Positions 23,687 through 31,098 of a DNA stretch of 64,000 bases are shown piece after piece (the first letter of the stretch is position 1; the number at the start of each line of letters is the position of its first letter). The DNA lies in IMG/VR virus record IMGVR_UViG_3300047470_000272, positions 18,128-82,127 of that record. One strand, given 5' to 3'. This DNA comes from a virus. The notes beneath the pieces are model-generated. The model worked only from the letters and a program-made list of their open reading frames with translations, had not been told where the DNA came from and ran no database searches. The translations under genes were made by a program, and so were the position numbers.

Positions 23687-24081
23687 TGCAGCGCCTGTTC
23701 GTCCTGCGCGAGGCGGTGCACCTGGCCAGCCTGGTCTCGTTCCTGACCGCGAACTGGAAACAGTTCGCGCAGGAGGGCCGGTTCCTGGCCGTGACGGTCA
23801 CGTTTTATAAATCGAAGCGCTCGCTCGAACAGAACCGCCGCTACTTCGGCCCAGCCGTCCTCGGCGCCATCGCCGAACAGGCGTGGGTCGGCGGGCGCCA
23901 GTACGACAAGGAAAGCTGGCACGAGTATTTCAAACGCCAGTTCATCGGCACCGTCGACCTGCCCGACGGCGCCACACGCGCCATGTCCTCGACCGACCTG
24001 TCGGTCGAGGAATTCAGCGTGTTCATGCAGCAGGTCGAAGCGTTCGCCGCACAGCAGCTCGGCGTGCACTTCACTCTCTAA
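23686..24081 (+). CDS. ninB: NinB-like recombination protein
   Basis: Encodes 131 residues. SLEQNRRYFG, then WHEYFKRQFIG, then MSSTDLSVEEFSVFMQQVEA is the NinB (Orf of lambda) pattern. The family binds single-stranded DNA and can replace RecFOR in phage recombination. It starts with ATG sharing a base with the previous stop. Length fits the family, usually about 140 residues. Confidence 0.9.
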   Translation: MQRLFVLREAVHLASLVSFLTANWKQFAQEGRFLAVTVTFYKSKRSLEQNRRYFGPAVLGAIAEQAWVGGRQYDKESWHEYFKRQFIGTVDLPDGATRAMSSTDLSVEEFSVFMQQVEAFAAQQLGVHFTL

Positions 24082-24095
24082 CCATAGGAGGCACC

Positions 24096-24347
24096 ATGCC
24101 ACGCAAGAAACCCGACCCGCAGACCCAGAACCCGAAGGCACTGCTCGACAAGCTGCTCGAGATCCTGGGCTGCAAGAACGACGCCGCGCTGTGCCGCGTG
24201 ATGGACGTGCAGCCGCCGGTCATCAGCAAGATGCGCCACGGCCACCTGACGGTGTCGGCCACCTTCCTCATCAAGTCGCACGACGCCACCGGCCTGTCGA
24301 TCAACGAGCTGCGCGCGCTGCTGTACACGCCGCTGCAGCCGGCCTGA
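24096..24347 (+). CDS. Small XRE-type regulator
   Basis: Encodes 83 residues after a strong TAGGAGG site. DAALCRVMDVQPPVISKMRHG is a helix-turn-helix of the XRE class. No second domain is attached. It is last in the recombination operon and may regulate it, the par region or both. It lies 67 bases before the first GTGATAGTATCAC palindrome. Confidence 0.7.
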   Translation: MPRKKPDPQTQNPKALLDKLLEILGCKNDAALCRVMDVQPPVISKMRHGHLTVSATFLIKSHDATGLSINELRALLYTPLQPA

Positions 24348-24414
24348 CGGAGACGGGTGCGCCGGCCAGGCCTCGAACGCGTGCTGCGCGCCTACCCGCG
24401 CTGAGCTAAAAAAA

Positions 24415-24437
24415 GGGGTGTGATAGTATCACACCCC
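24415..24437. repeat. Palindrome copy 1 (core GTGATAGTATCAC)
   Basis: A perfect 11-1-11 palindrome lies upstream of the par region. It is identical to the copy inside parB and shares a 13-base core with the copy at 38752. On the minus strand it is followed by seven T residues, so this copy could also end minus-strand transcripts. Candidate ParB-binding centromere. The rest of 24348-24561 shows no gene. Confidence 0.8.
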
Positions 24438-24561
24438 CTCCCAAAAGTTCCAAAGTTGCAATACTATGGTCCTGTGGGTTTGATGTCGATCAGACCGCAA
24501 TGCGCCAGGCCTGGAGCGGGCCGGGCTGGCGCGACGACCATCCCGCATGAGGAGAGACGTT

Positions 24562-25194
24562 TTGGCAAAGGCGATTACCGCATACGTGTCCGATGACGGC
24601 CAGGTGCACCGTAGCCAGGAAGAAGCCGAGTGGGCCGACTACGGCCTGGCGCTGCGCAAGGACATCAAGGACTTCATGACCCAGCAGGGGATCACCGACG
24701 CCGACGGCGCGATGGCCGCCCTGATCGGCAAGTGGGATCTGTGGCGCCTCGGCGGGTATCCGGGCTGGCTGGCCGGCCTGCGCGGGGAGGAAGCACCCGC
24801 ACCGGCGCCCGCGCCGCTGGCGGCGCCGGTCGAGGCGCCCGCGCCGGCGGTGCAGCTGGTGCCGCCGGTGCAGCGTGCGCCGGCCCCGGCCGGCAATGAG
24901 CCGCTGGCGTTCCGCCGCCGCGTGGCCGTGATCGCGCTGCCGCAGATCCACCACCGCATGATCGAGAACGAGTTCGGCAAGGAGTTCAAGCTGCTGCTGC
25001 TGGACGCGGCCGACTCGATGAAGGCGCTCGAATCGCTGCGCGCCTACCACAAGGTGATCGTCATGACCCGCCGCGCCAACGGCAAGACCGTGCAGATCCT
25101 GCGCGGCATCGGCCAGGAACCGCTGTTGGTCAACGGCGACGTCGACGCACTGCGCGATGCGCTGACCGCGATGTACCTGGCCAGCGCCGCATGA
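24562..25194 (+). CDS. Hypothetical protein upstream of parA
   Basis: Encodes 210 residues from TTG 24562, preferred over ATG 24547 because GAGGAGA lies seven bases before the TTG. Two parts are visible: an N-terminal region (about 1-80) and a C-terminal alpha/beta region (about 115-205), joined by a long Ala-Pro linker. No family is recognised. It lies between palindrome copy 1 and parA and ends at a terminator, so it may be a partition or segregation partner; this is inference. Confidence 0.6.
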   Translation: MAKAITAYVSDDGQVHRSQEEAEWADYGLALRKDIKDFMTQQGITDADGAMAALIGKWDLWRLGGYPGWLAGLRGEEAPAPAPAPLAAPVEAPAPAVQLVPPVQRAPAPAGNEPLAFRRRVAVIALPQIHHRMIENEFGKEFKLLLLDAADSMKALESLRAYHKVIVMTRRANGKTVQILRGIGQEPLLVNGDVDALRDALTAMYLASAA

Positions 25195-25236
25195 GGTAGA
25201 ATCGTTGCTGGTCCGTGGACAGACCAACATACCCCG

Positions 25237-25267
25237 CCCCGCTGCTTATTCAGCGGGGCTTTTTTTT
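25237..25267 (+). terminator. Intrinsic terminator before parA
   Basis: CCCCGCTG and CAGCGGGG pair over eight bases around a six-base loop, followed by C and eight T residues. It separates the upstream gene from the par operon. Confidence 0.9.
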
Positions 25268-25283
25268 GCCCTGTCTTAGTGGT

Positions 25284-25309
25284 AATTATTGCTCCTGCAT
25301 GAGATAATT
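25284..25309 (+). promoter_or_regulatory. Dyad upstream of parA
   Basis: AATTAT and ATAATT flank a 14-base spacer about 30 bases before the parA start. AT-rich hexamers such as GATAAT overlap the right arm. It is a plausible site for ParA or ParB autoregulation of the par promoter. Confidence 0.4.
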
Positions 25310-25339
25310 TCCTCTTTCTAATAACAGGGCACTACTGAC

Positions 25340-26152
25340 ATGGCGAAAATTGTAGCGGTCGTCAACCACAAGGGCGGCGTCAACAAAACCTTCCTCTGCA
25401 CCTCGGGCGCGGACGCCCTGGCGCGCGAAGGCCTGAGTGTGCTGGTCGTCGACTTCGATCCCCAGGCCCACGCGACCGCCCTGATCTACAGCTTCGCGGA
25501 GCTGCCGTCCCGGCCGATCGAGCGTGTGCTGGCCGGCCAGTCGACGATCTCCGAGGCGATCATCACCGAGACCCGCATCCCCGGCGTGCACCTGCTCGGC
25601 GCGACCCTGAAACTGGCGAACCTGGAACGCGAGGTGCTGGCCGCCAACCCGTTCATCGCCACGCGCCTGCTGGCCGAGAAGCTGTCGCGGATTGCCGACG
25701 GCTACGACGTGATCCTGATCGACTGCCCGCCGTCGCTGGGCCTGCTCAGCGCGAACGCGCTGGCGGCCGCCGACATGGTGATCGTGCCGGTCGAATCCGG
25801 CTCCAAGCTGTCGCTGATCGGCGCTGACGACGTGCTCGACTTCATCCACCAGGCCAAGACCGCCAACCCGAAACTGACCTTTGGCGGCGCCGTGCTCACC
25901 AAGCACGACGGCCGCAAGCAGGTATGCCGGATCGTCGCCAACGAGGTGAAGGCCTCGTTCGAGAGCGTGTTCGAGACCGCGCTGCCGGAATCGACCGACG
26001 TCAAGAAGGCCCAGCTGGTCGGCAAGACCATCATGCAGTACGACAAGGACCATACGGTCTCGCGCGTGACGGTGCGCCTGATGCGCGAGCTGATGGACAA
26101 GCTGGGGCTGGCCCGCAAGAACATGGAGGAGGAGCTGGCCCATGCCGAGTAA
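25340..26152 (+). CDS. parA: ParA partition ATPase
   Basis: Encodes 270 residues. NHKGGVNKT at residues 9-17 is the deviant Walker A of ParA/MinD ATPases (KGGxxKT) with Asn where Gly is usual. VVDFDPQAHAT near 37 is Walker A-prime, and ILIDCPPSLG near 124 is Walker B. No N-terminal HTH is present, so it is the short, type Ib or chromosome-like form. It moves plasmid copies with ParB, encoded next with an eleven-base overlap. This keeps the prophage plasmid in dividing cells. Confidence 0.95.
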   Translation: MAKIVAVVNHKGGVNKTFLCTSGADALAREGLSVLVVDFDPQAHATALIYSFAELPSRPIERVLAGQSTISEAIITETRIPGVHLLGATLKLANLEREVLAANPFIATRLLAEKLSRIADGYDVILIDCPPSLGLLSANALAAADMVIVPVESGSKLSLIGADDVLDFIHQAKTANPKLTFGGAVLTKHDGRKQVCRIVANEVKASFESVFETALPESTDVKKAQLVGKTIMQYDKDHTVSRVTVRLMRELMDKLGLARKNMEEELAHAE

Positions 26153-27059
26153 GCAGGAACGCGAACTGATGGCGGGCGCGGCCGAGCGCCGGCCACGCGA
26201 ACAGATGCAGGCCGACGTCGCCACCACCATCATCGGCAGGATGGGCCAGGACACTGCGCCGCCGCAGATGCTCAAGCTGCACTACATCGCGGTGTCGGCC
26301 TACCAGAGCCGCGGCCGGGCCGACCAGGCCTATATAGAAGCGCTGGCCGAGAGCATCCGTATCGAGGGCCTGCACGACCCGATCATCGTGCGCCCGCTGG
26401 CGGCCTTGCCGCAGGAGGGGTGTGATAGTATCACACCCCCCCAACCCCGCTACGAGCTGATCGCCGGCCACCATCGGCTGCAGGCGTACGCCCACCTGGG
26501 CCGGCACGAGATCCCCGCGTTCGTTCGCTCCATGTCCGACGCCGAGGCGGCCAGGGCACTGACGACCGAGAATACCCACCGCAGGAACCTGGGCGACTGG
26601 GAACTGTACAAGCACGCGCAGATGCTGCGCCGGATCGGCGCCGCCACCAGCGCGACCGAGCTGGGGCGCCTGCTGAACGTTGACCGCACCGTGATCCCGG
26701 CGCTGGACGGCTTTGCCGTGCTGCCGCTGGCCGCGCAGCAGCTGCTCGACGACCACCCCACGATCGTCGGCTACAACCTGGCCAAGAAGTTCAAGGCCTA
26801 CTGTCCGCAGCACGAGCTGCTGGTACTCGACGCGCTCGACCTGCTCGCCAAGGGCAAGCTGACCCAGGCCAGCGTACCGGCGTGGATCGAGGAGCGGGCC
26901 AACCCGCGCGCCGACAAGCCGAAAAAGGACATCGAACTGGGCGGCGGCGTGCGCCTGGTGTACACGGCCGAGGGCGCGCGCGTGTCCGGCAATATCGACT
27001 ACGACGCACTGCACCGGCTGGTCGAGGAAAACCTGCCTAAGCTCTTGAAAACACGGTAA
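26142..27059 (+). CDS. parB: ParB centromere-binding protein
   Basis: Encodes 305 residues. YELIAGHHRLQAYAHLG is the ParB box with Gly-His-His-Arg in place of the usual GERR, followed by TTENTHRRNLGDWE (box II). A central HTH reads ATELGRLLNVDRTVIPALDG. Residues 92-100 are encoded by a perfect 23-base palindrome, which creates an extra loop before the ParB box. ParB would bind centromere sites and load ParA. The C-terminal 60 residues probably dimerise. Confidence 0.9.
   Translation: MPSKQERELMAGAAERRPREQMQADVATTIIGRMGQDTAPPQMLKLHYIAVSAYQSRGRADQAYIEALAESIRIEGLHDPIIVRPLAALPQEGCDSITPPQPRYELIAGHHRLQAYAHLGRHEIPAFVRSMSDAEAARALTTENTHRRNLGDWELYKHAQMLRRIGAATSATELGRLLNVDRTVIPALDGFAVLPLAAQQLLDDHPTIVGYNLAKKFKAYCPQHELLVLDALDLLAKGKLTQASVPAWIEERANPRADKPKKDIELGGGVRLVYTAEGARVSGNIDYDALHRLVEENLPKLLKTR
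26417..26439. repeat. Palindrome copy 2, inside parB
   Basis: The sequence is base-for-base identical to copy 1 at 24415. It encodes EGCDSITPP in ParB, in a surface-loop position just before the conserved box. A parS-like site inside the partition gene is known for chromosomal ParB systems. Confidence 0.85.
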
Positions 27060-27100
27060 AAATCACACATTCTCACGCCACACAAGACACATAAAAACGC

Positions 27101-27130
27101 TTGCGGCCATTGATACCGCTCAATAATAAT
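27101..27130 (+). promoter_or_regulatory. Candidate promoter
   Basis: TTGCGG (27101-27106) and AATAAT (27125-27130, five of six consensus bases) are 18 bases apart. It would drive the long operon of small genes starting near 27162. No ribosome site is visible before that start. Confidence 0.5.
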
Positions 27131-27161
27131 AGTGTGTGTTCCCTATCTTACCGACACCCCA

Positions 27162-27533
27162 ATGCTCAAAGTCCCCGAACGTTTTCGCGTCACCAGCGGC
27201 ATCTACGGCACCACCAAGGAGGCCGGCAACAACGGCCTGTTCATGGTCAAGCTCGCGCGCAACCAGACCCTGCGCGTGATCTGCTCGGACCAGCTGGGCT
27301 GGGAACACGTCTCCGTCTCGCGCCAGGATCGCCCGCCACTCTGGGACGAGATGTGCGCCGTCAAAGAATTGTTCTGGGACCCGGAGGATTGCGTGATGCA
27401 GCTGCACCCCCCGCGCTCGGCATGGATTTCCAACCACCCGAACTGCCTGCACCTGTGGCGCCCGCTCGAGATCGAGATCCCGCGTCCGCCGGACATCTTC
27501 GTCGGCATCGCCAAACTGGGAACGCTCGCATGA
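27162..27533 (+). CDS. DUF7694-like conserved phage protein
   Basis: Encodes 123 residues from ATG 27162; a GTG at 27132 would add ten residues, and neither has a clear ribosome site. PPLWDEMCAVKELFWDPEDCV, then QLHPPRSAWISNHPNCLHLW is a highly conserved pattern found across many phages and prophages. Function is not known to me. It heads the small-gene operon downstream of parB. Confidence 0.8.
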   Translation: MLKVPERFRVTSGIYGTTKEAGNNGLFMVKLARNQTLRVICSDQLGWEHVSVSRQDRPPLWDEMCAVKELFWDPEDCVMQLHPPRSAWISNHPNCLHLWRPLEIEIPRPPDIFVGIAKLGTLA

Positions 27534-27679
27534 TCCGCGAACCCGACATCGACCTGACCGTCACCATGCCGTGGCCGACGATCTGTGCACTGGCCTGCAA
27601 GGCGCGCATCCAGGGCTGCTCGCTGGGCCAGCTGGTGATCGAGGCGCTGGAGGCGCGCCTGGCACGGAGCGGCGCATGA
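27530..27679 (+). CDS. Very small hypothetical protein
   Basis: Encodes 49 residues. It overlaps both neighbours by four bases (ATGA), which supports it as a real gene in a coupled set. The sequence is helical (CSLGQLVIEALEARLARSGA) and resembles a ribbon-helix-helix C-terminal half. Function unknown. Confidence 0.55.
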   Translation: MIREPDIDLTVTMPWPTICALACKARIQGCSLGQLVIEALEARLARSGA

Positions 27680-28101
27680 GCGACGAACCCCTGGACCACG
27701 CGCACAGGATCGCCTACCTGCACGGCGTCATGGCGGTGCTGATGGACGAACTGGACCGGATCTACAAGCCGGGCCGCTTCTTCCTCTGGCAGATGCTGGA
27801 GCAGCGGCGCGGCCGGCGCCTGCTGTACCAGGCCGACGCGGTGCTGTCCGAGATCGCCCGCCTGATGGGCGAGCCGCGCACGCCGCTGCCGCCGATCCGC
27901 CGGCCCAGGCTGATCGGGCACCCGCTGGCGTGGTGGTACGGCCAGTGGGTGATCGGCATCTGGAACGCCTGCTCGTTCGTCAACTACGCGCTCACTGACC
28001 GCTGGGGCTTCGCTGCGGCGTCCCTGCTCGCGCTGTTCGTCTGCTCGCTGTGGCGAGTCCCTCCCTACCGTCTCGCTAAACAAGGAAAGTGGCACCAATG
28101 A
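27676..28101 (+). CDS. Small membrane-anchored hypothetical protein
   Basis: Encodes 141 residues. The N-terminal 90 residues are soluble and helical. The C-terminal part has one clear membrane helix (WGFAAASLLALFVCSLW) and a possible second, weaker one before it. A superinfection or membrane role is possible but not shown. It overlaps the next gene. Confidence 0.6.
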   Translation: MSDEPLDHAHRIAYLHGVMAVLMDELDRIYKPGRFFLWQMLEQRRGRRLLYQADAVLSEIARLMGEPRTPLPPIRRPRLIGHPLAWWYGQWVIGIWNACSFVNYALTDRWGFAAASLLALFVCSLWRVPPYRLAKQGKWHQ

Positions 28102-28421
28102 CCAATAAGAAGAAAGAACGCAGCACCGACGACGAGGCCGTGGCCGCAAAGGCGTTCCTCGACGGCGTGGCCGACCTGATGCAGAAGCACCAGATCCAGC
28201 CGGGCATGGCGTTTAGCCTGTTCGGCTTCTTCGGCCGCAACATCATCGACTACGAGGTCGAGGAGCTGGGCGGCGACCGCAACGACCTCGTGCTCGAAGC
28301 GATGAAGGCCTTCACCGTGGGCCTGGGCGTGAAGGGCGGCTTCGTCGAGATGAAGGGCGAGATGGCCGAGCAGGTCAAGGCGCAGTTCGAGCGTCAGCAC
28401 GACGACAAACCCCTGCAGTGA
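28098..28421 (+). CDS. Hypothetical protein
   Basis: Encodes 107 residues after AAGGAAAG. It is helical, and FSLFGFFGRNIIDYEVEELGG may be amphipathic. Length and a start of the MTNKKKER type are similar to the next gene, but sequence similarity is not evident. Function unknown. Confidence 0.6.
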   Translation: MTNKKKERSTDDEAVAAKAFLDGVADLMQKHQIQPGMAFSLFGFFGRNIIDYEVEELGGDRNDLVLEAMKAFTVGLGVKGGFVEMKGEMAEQVKAQFERQHDDKPLQ

Positions 28422-28428
28422 GGACCAC

Positions 28429-28764
28429 ATGACCAAGAAAAAATTCACGAAACAGAACATCGCCGAACTCGCCGGCGCGCTGACCGGCGCGTACATGGAG
28501 GCCCTGAAAGAGCAGGAGCAGCACGGCCTGCACTACCCGGACCTGGTGTTTTCCGCGATCGTCGCGCTCAAGGGTGTCGGCATGATGCTGCACGATAACG
28601 AGGACGAAGTGGTCGAGGACCTGCGCGAGATCATCGAGCACGCGCTGGCCGCCAACGTGGTCGGCAAGCGCTTCAAGACCGAGGCGGAAATGAACGCCTG
28701 GCTGGCCGAGCAGGGCAAGAACCCGGATGGCTCGCCTCTGACCCCGACGGGGCCGGTGCACTGA
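28429..28764 (+). CDS. Hypothetical protein
   Basis: Encodes 111 residues. Mostly helical and acidic, with a final AEMNAWLAEQGKNPDGS segment. The AGGACC before the ATG is a weak ribosome site. Its stop overlaps an eight-codon mini-ORF that leads into the next gene. Function unknown. Confidence 0.6.
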   Translation: MTKKKFTKQNIAELAGALTGAYMEALKEQEQHGLHYPDLVFSAIVALKGVGMMLHDNEDEVVEDLREIIEHALAANVVGKRFKTEAEMNAWLAEQGKNPDGSPLTPTGPVH

Positions 28765-28783
28765 TGAGCGACAAGGACATGAA

Positions 28784-29008
28784 TTGAATCTGTTCACCCT
28801 CTGGACCGTCTACAACCGGCCAGACGATTACCCCCAGCATTACGTGGCGCGCCGCTTCGAGGTGCAGCCCGGCGGCCGGCTCGTCACGACCGACGACGTC
28901 CTGACCAGCGGGACCCTCGACGGGGTGCGCGAACAACTGCCGCGTGGCCTGCACCGTGTGGTGCGCCAGCCCGGCGACCTCCCATCCATTATGGAGACCT
29001 GGATATGA
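28784..29008 (+). CDS. Conserved phage protein from a TTG start
   Basis: Encodes 74 residues. The pattern FTLWTVYNRPDDYPQHYVARRFEV, then R-E-Q-L-P-R-G-L and I-M-E-T-W-I is conserved in many phages of Gram-negative hosts. It begins with TTG; ACAAGGACAT upstream holds the ribosome site and the end of a mini-ORF. Function unknown. It overlaps the next gene. Confidence 0.75.
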   Translation: MNLFTLWTVYNRPDDYPQHYVARRFEVQPGGRLVTTDDVLTSGTLDGVREQLPRGLHRVVRQPGDLPSIMETWI

Positions 29009-29694
29009 GCGATACCTATGAACTGATCGACGCCGCCACCGAGTACGCCAAGAGCTACGAGGACGACGACCGCGAGTGCATCCAGACCGACGTCATGAAC
29101 GCGTTCTATCAAGGCTCGGCCTGGCGCCAGAAGCAGGACGCCTGGCCCGAGGACATGACCGCACCAAGGCGCACCGCCTACCCGGCCAGCTTCACGCAGG
29201 GCGAGGGCGGCGCCTGGATTGTGCAGTTCCGCGACGTGCCCGAAGCGCTCACGCAGGGCGAGACGCTGGACGATGCGATCGCAATGGCCGCTGACGCGCT
29301 GGGCACGGCCCTCGACTTCTACTTCGAGGACAACCGCCTGCCCGCGCTGCCGTCGGCTGTACAGGTCGGCGAGTGCCTGATCCCGCTGCCGCTCGAATCG
29401 GACCTGCTGCTGACCCAGCGGACCCTGGCCGCGCTGCGCAAGGCGGCCTCGCCGATCTCGTTATGGTGGGCGATGTTCGCGGCCCAGGAGGAGCTGGCCG
29501 GCGCGCCGATCCCGGACGAGGCCACGATCCTGCACTTCATGGGGTCGGGCGCAAGCACGATGGTGCTGGCGCGCGACTGGCGAAACTTCGAGGATGCACT
29601 GGGCGCCGCGGCCGGGCTGCAGCTGAGCGACGCCGAGCGGGCCGAGATCGAGCGGATGCGCGCGCACTTCGCCGACGACGAGGAGCCATCATGA
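29005..29694 (+). CDS. HicB-like domain protein without HicA
   Basis: Encodes 229 residues. Residues 55-115 (YPASFTQGEGGAWIVQFRDV, then ALTQGETLDDAIAMAADAL) fit the HicB RNase-H-like fold. No ribbon-helix-helix follows; instead a further 110 residues of unknown type end with an acidic helix. No hicA is visible on either side, so it is not an ordinary toxin-antitoxin pair. Function unknown. Confidence 0.65.
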   Translation: MSDTYELIDAATEYAKSYEDDDRECIQTDVMNAFYQGSAWRQKQDAWPEDMTAPRRTAYPASFTQGEGGAWIVQFRDVPEALTQGETLDDAIAMAADALGTALDFYFEDNRLPALPSAVQVGECLIPLPLESDLLLTQRTLAALRKAASPISLWWAMFAAQEELAGAPIPDEATILHFMGSGASTMVLARDWRNFEDALGAAAGLQLSDAERAEIERMRAHFADDEEPS

Positions 29695-29957
29695 CATACC
29701 CGTTCCGCAAGTACCCCGGCTACCACGGCGTGTTCACGCGCGACCAGGCCCCCGGCGCGCTGGCCAGCGGCACCCGCATCATGAAGGCCAGCTCCGAGGA
29801 GGGCGATGCCCACCCGGATGGCGCGCTCGGCACCGTGCTGGGCAGCATGTCGCACCCCGAGGTCCAGAACGGCGCCGTGATGTACTTCATCGAATGGGAC
29901 GCCAGGCCAAAGGTCGCCATCGCCACCATCGGCGTCAAGGTGGTGCCCGCACCATGA
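29691..29957 (+). CDS. Conserved small phage protein
   Basis: Encodes 88 residues. It looks like a small beta barrel: GALGTVLGSMSHPEVQNGAV, then MYFIEWDARPKVAIATIGVK. Similar proteins occur in small-gene operons of other phages. It overlaps its neighbours by four bases. Function unknown. Confidence 0.65.
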   Translation: MTYPFRKYPGYHGVFTRDQAPGALASGTRIMKASSEEGDAHPDGALGTVLGSMSHPEVQNGAVMYFIEWDARPKVAIATIGVKVVPAP

Positions 29958-30208
29958 CCGCGTCGATCTGCCCCTGCTGCGACGAGGAGGTGCTCGACAC
30001 CGACCGCCGCGCCCCATCCTATGGCCAGCCGGTCCACTACGAGTGCGGCCTGCGCGCCGCGCTCGGCTCGCTCGGCCACCAGAGACGCCGCTGCTCGTGC
30101 TATGGCGGCGAGGAGGAGGACCCGCCGGGTCTGACCCGGCGCCAGGCCGCGATGGCGGCCACGTTGTACTTTCACCTGGGCCGCGTGCCCGACCATTTTA
30201 ATAATTGA
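29954..30208 (+). CDS. Small zinc-binding phage protein
   Basis: Encodes 84 residues. CPCCDEEV at the N-terminus, VHYECGLRAALGSLGHQ in the middle, RRCSCYGGEEEDPPGLT and a final helix are a conserved layout in phages. The cysteine and histidine pattern (CxxC...HxxC...CxC) should bind zinc. It may contact nucleic acid or protein. The start overlaps the previous stop. Confidence 0.7.
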   Translation: MTASICPCCDEEVLDTDRRAPSYGQPVHYECGLRAALGSLGHQRRRCSCYGGEEEDPPGLTRRQAAMAATLYFHLGRVPDHFNN

Positions 30209-30227
30209 TAAACCCTGACCACGAACC

Positions 30228-30578
30228 ATGACCCGCTCCCCCCACGCCGCCGCACTGGCCGATGTGCTCCCTTTGATCGAATCGCTCGAACTTCCCTACC
30301 TTGAATCGCTGCAGCAGCTGCTGGCCGACCATATCGCCAAGCGGCGGGTCGACCTGGTCGCCGAGGCCCGCGCGAAAATCGCCCGCATCGCCGCCGACAT
30401 CGGCCTGCCGCCCGAGGAGATCCTGGCGGCGGGCAAGCCGCGCCGCTGTTTCCCCACTGCCGGCGTGCCGAAATACCGCGACCCGGAAACCGGCAAGACG
30501 TGGAGCGGCATGGGCACCATTCCGATGTGGATTCGGGGCAAAGACCGGGAACAGTACCGGATTGGCGGTGAAGCATGA
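30228..30578 (+). CDS. H-NS-like nucleoid protein, copy 1
   Basis: Encodes 116 residues. A helical N-terminal oligomerisation region (about 1-60) is followed by a linker and the C-terminal H-NS DNA-binding motif KYRDPETGKTWSGMGTIPMW. Such proteins silence AT-rich DNA or tune host expression. It is directly followed by a second family member and then the plasmid initiator. It may silence AT-rich regions such as the origin; this is inference. Confidence 0.85.
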   Translation: MTRSPHAAALADVLPLIESLELPYLESLQQLLADHIAKRRVDLVAEARAKIARIAADIGLPPEEILAAGKPRRCFPTAGVPKYRDPETGKTWSGMGTIPMWIRGKDREQYRIGGEA

Positions 30579-31045
30579 GCGACCTGCACCGTAACTACCA
30601 GGCCTACCAGGAGCTGCAGAACCAGATCCGCGCGCTGCAGGAGAAAGCCACGTTGCTGATGATGGAGGGCCGCGCCGCCGCCATCACCGACATCAAGGCC
30701 CTGATCGCCGCCTACGAGCTGACCGCCGAGGAACTCGGCTATCCGCCGCCCCCAAGCCTGCCGAAGCGCGAGAGGAAACCCGAGAAGAAGCGCGACCGCA
30801 CGCCGAAGGGCGCACCGAAGTACAGGGACCCCGAGAGCGGCGCCACCTGGACCGGCAGTGGCCGCACTCCGAACTGGATCGCCGGCCGCGACTGGGACGA
30901 CTTCCTGATCGAGAAGCCGGCGCCCGCCGGCTACGCGCCGACGGCATCGCCCGCCGTGGACGCCAGCCACGCGGTGCACCAGATGGCGTCCGCCGGCCCG
31001 GCGCTGCCGGTGGCGGCCTGGCCAGATCCGCGCCAGACCAGCTGA
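30575..31045 (+). CDS. H-NS-like nucleoid protein, copy 2
   Basis: Encodes 156 residues. A coiled N-terminus (YQELQNQIRALQEKATLL) is followed by a basic linker (KRERKPEKKRDRTPKG) and KYRDPESGATWTGSGRTPNW, the H-NS DNA-binding loop. A low-complexity Ala-Pro tail follows that copy 1 lacks. The two tandem copies are clearly related only in the C-terminal domain. The start overlaps the previous stop. Confidence 0.85.
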   Translation: MSDLHRNYQAYQELQNQIRALQEKATLLMMEGRAAAITDIKALIAAYELTAEELGYPPPPSLPKRERKPEKKRDRTPKGAPKYRDPESGATWTGSGRTPNWIAGRDWDDFLIEKPAPAGYAPTASPAVDASHAVHQMASAGPALPVAAWPDPRQTS

Positions 31046-31098
31046 GACACACCCGGGCCACGTCCTGGCCCGCCTGACAACGCAACGATAGGACGACC

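Noticed and set aside
24358-24412. tRNA-like sequence on the minus strand (TAGCTCAG, GGGTAG, GTTCGAGG)
   Set aside because: D- and T-arm stems do not pair, there is no anticodon arm and the acceptor ends do not match. At best a decayed remnant, probably chance.
24410-24437. Palindrome family as intrinsic terminators
   Set aside because: Only copy 1 has a T-run, on the minus strand; copies 2 and 3 have none, and the loop is too small to explain the conserved core.
24415-24437. Telomere-resolution (N15-type) site
   Set aside because: Too short, present three times, and no protelomerase gene is seen.
24415-26439. TGTGA-N5-TCACA palindromes as CRP sites
   Set aside because: CRP sites have a six-base spacer and are not kept as perfect 23-base palindromes; one copy lies inside a gene.
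29005-29694. HicAB toxin-antitoxin pair
   Set aside because: No HicA-like double-stranded RNA-binding frame on either side.
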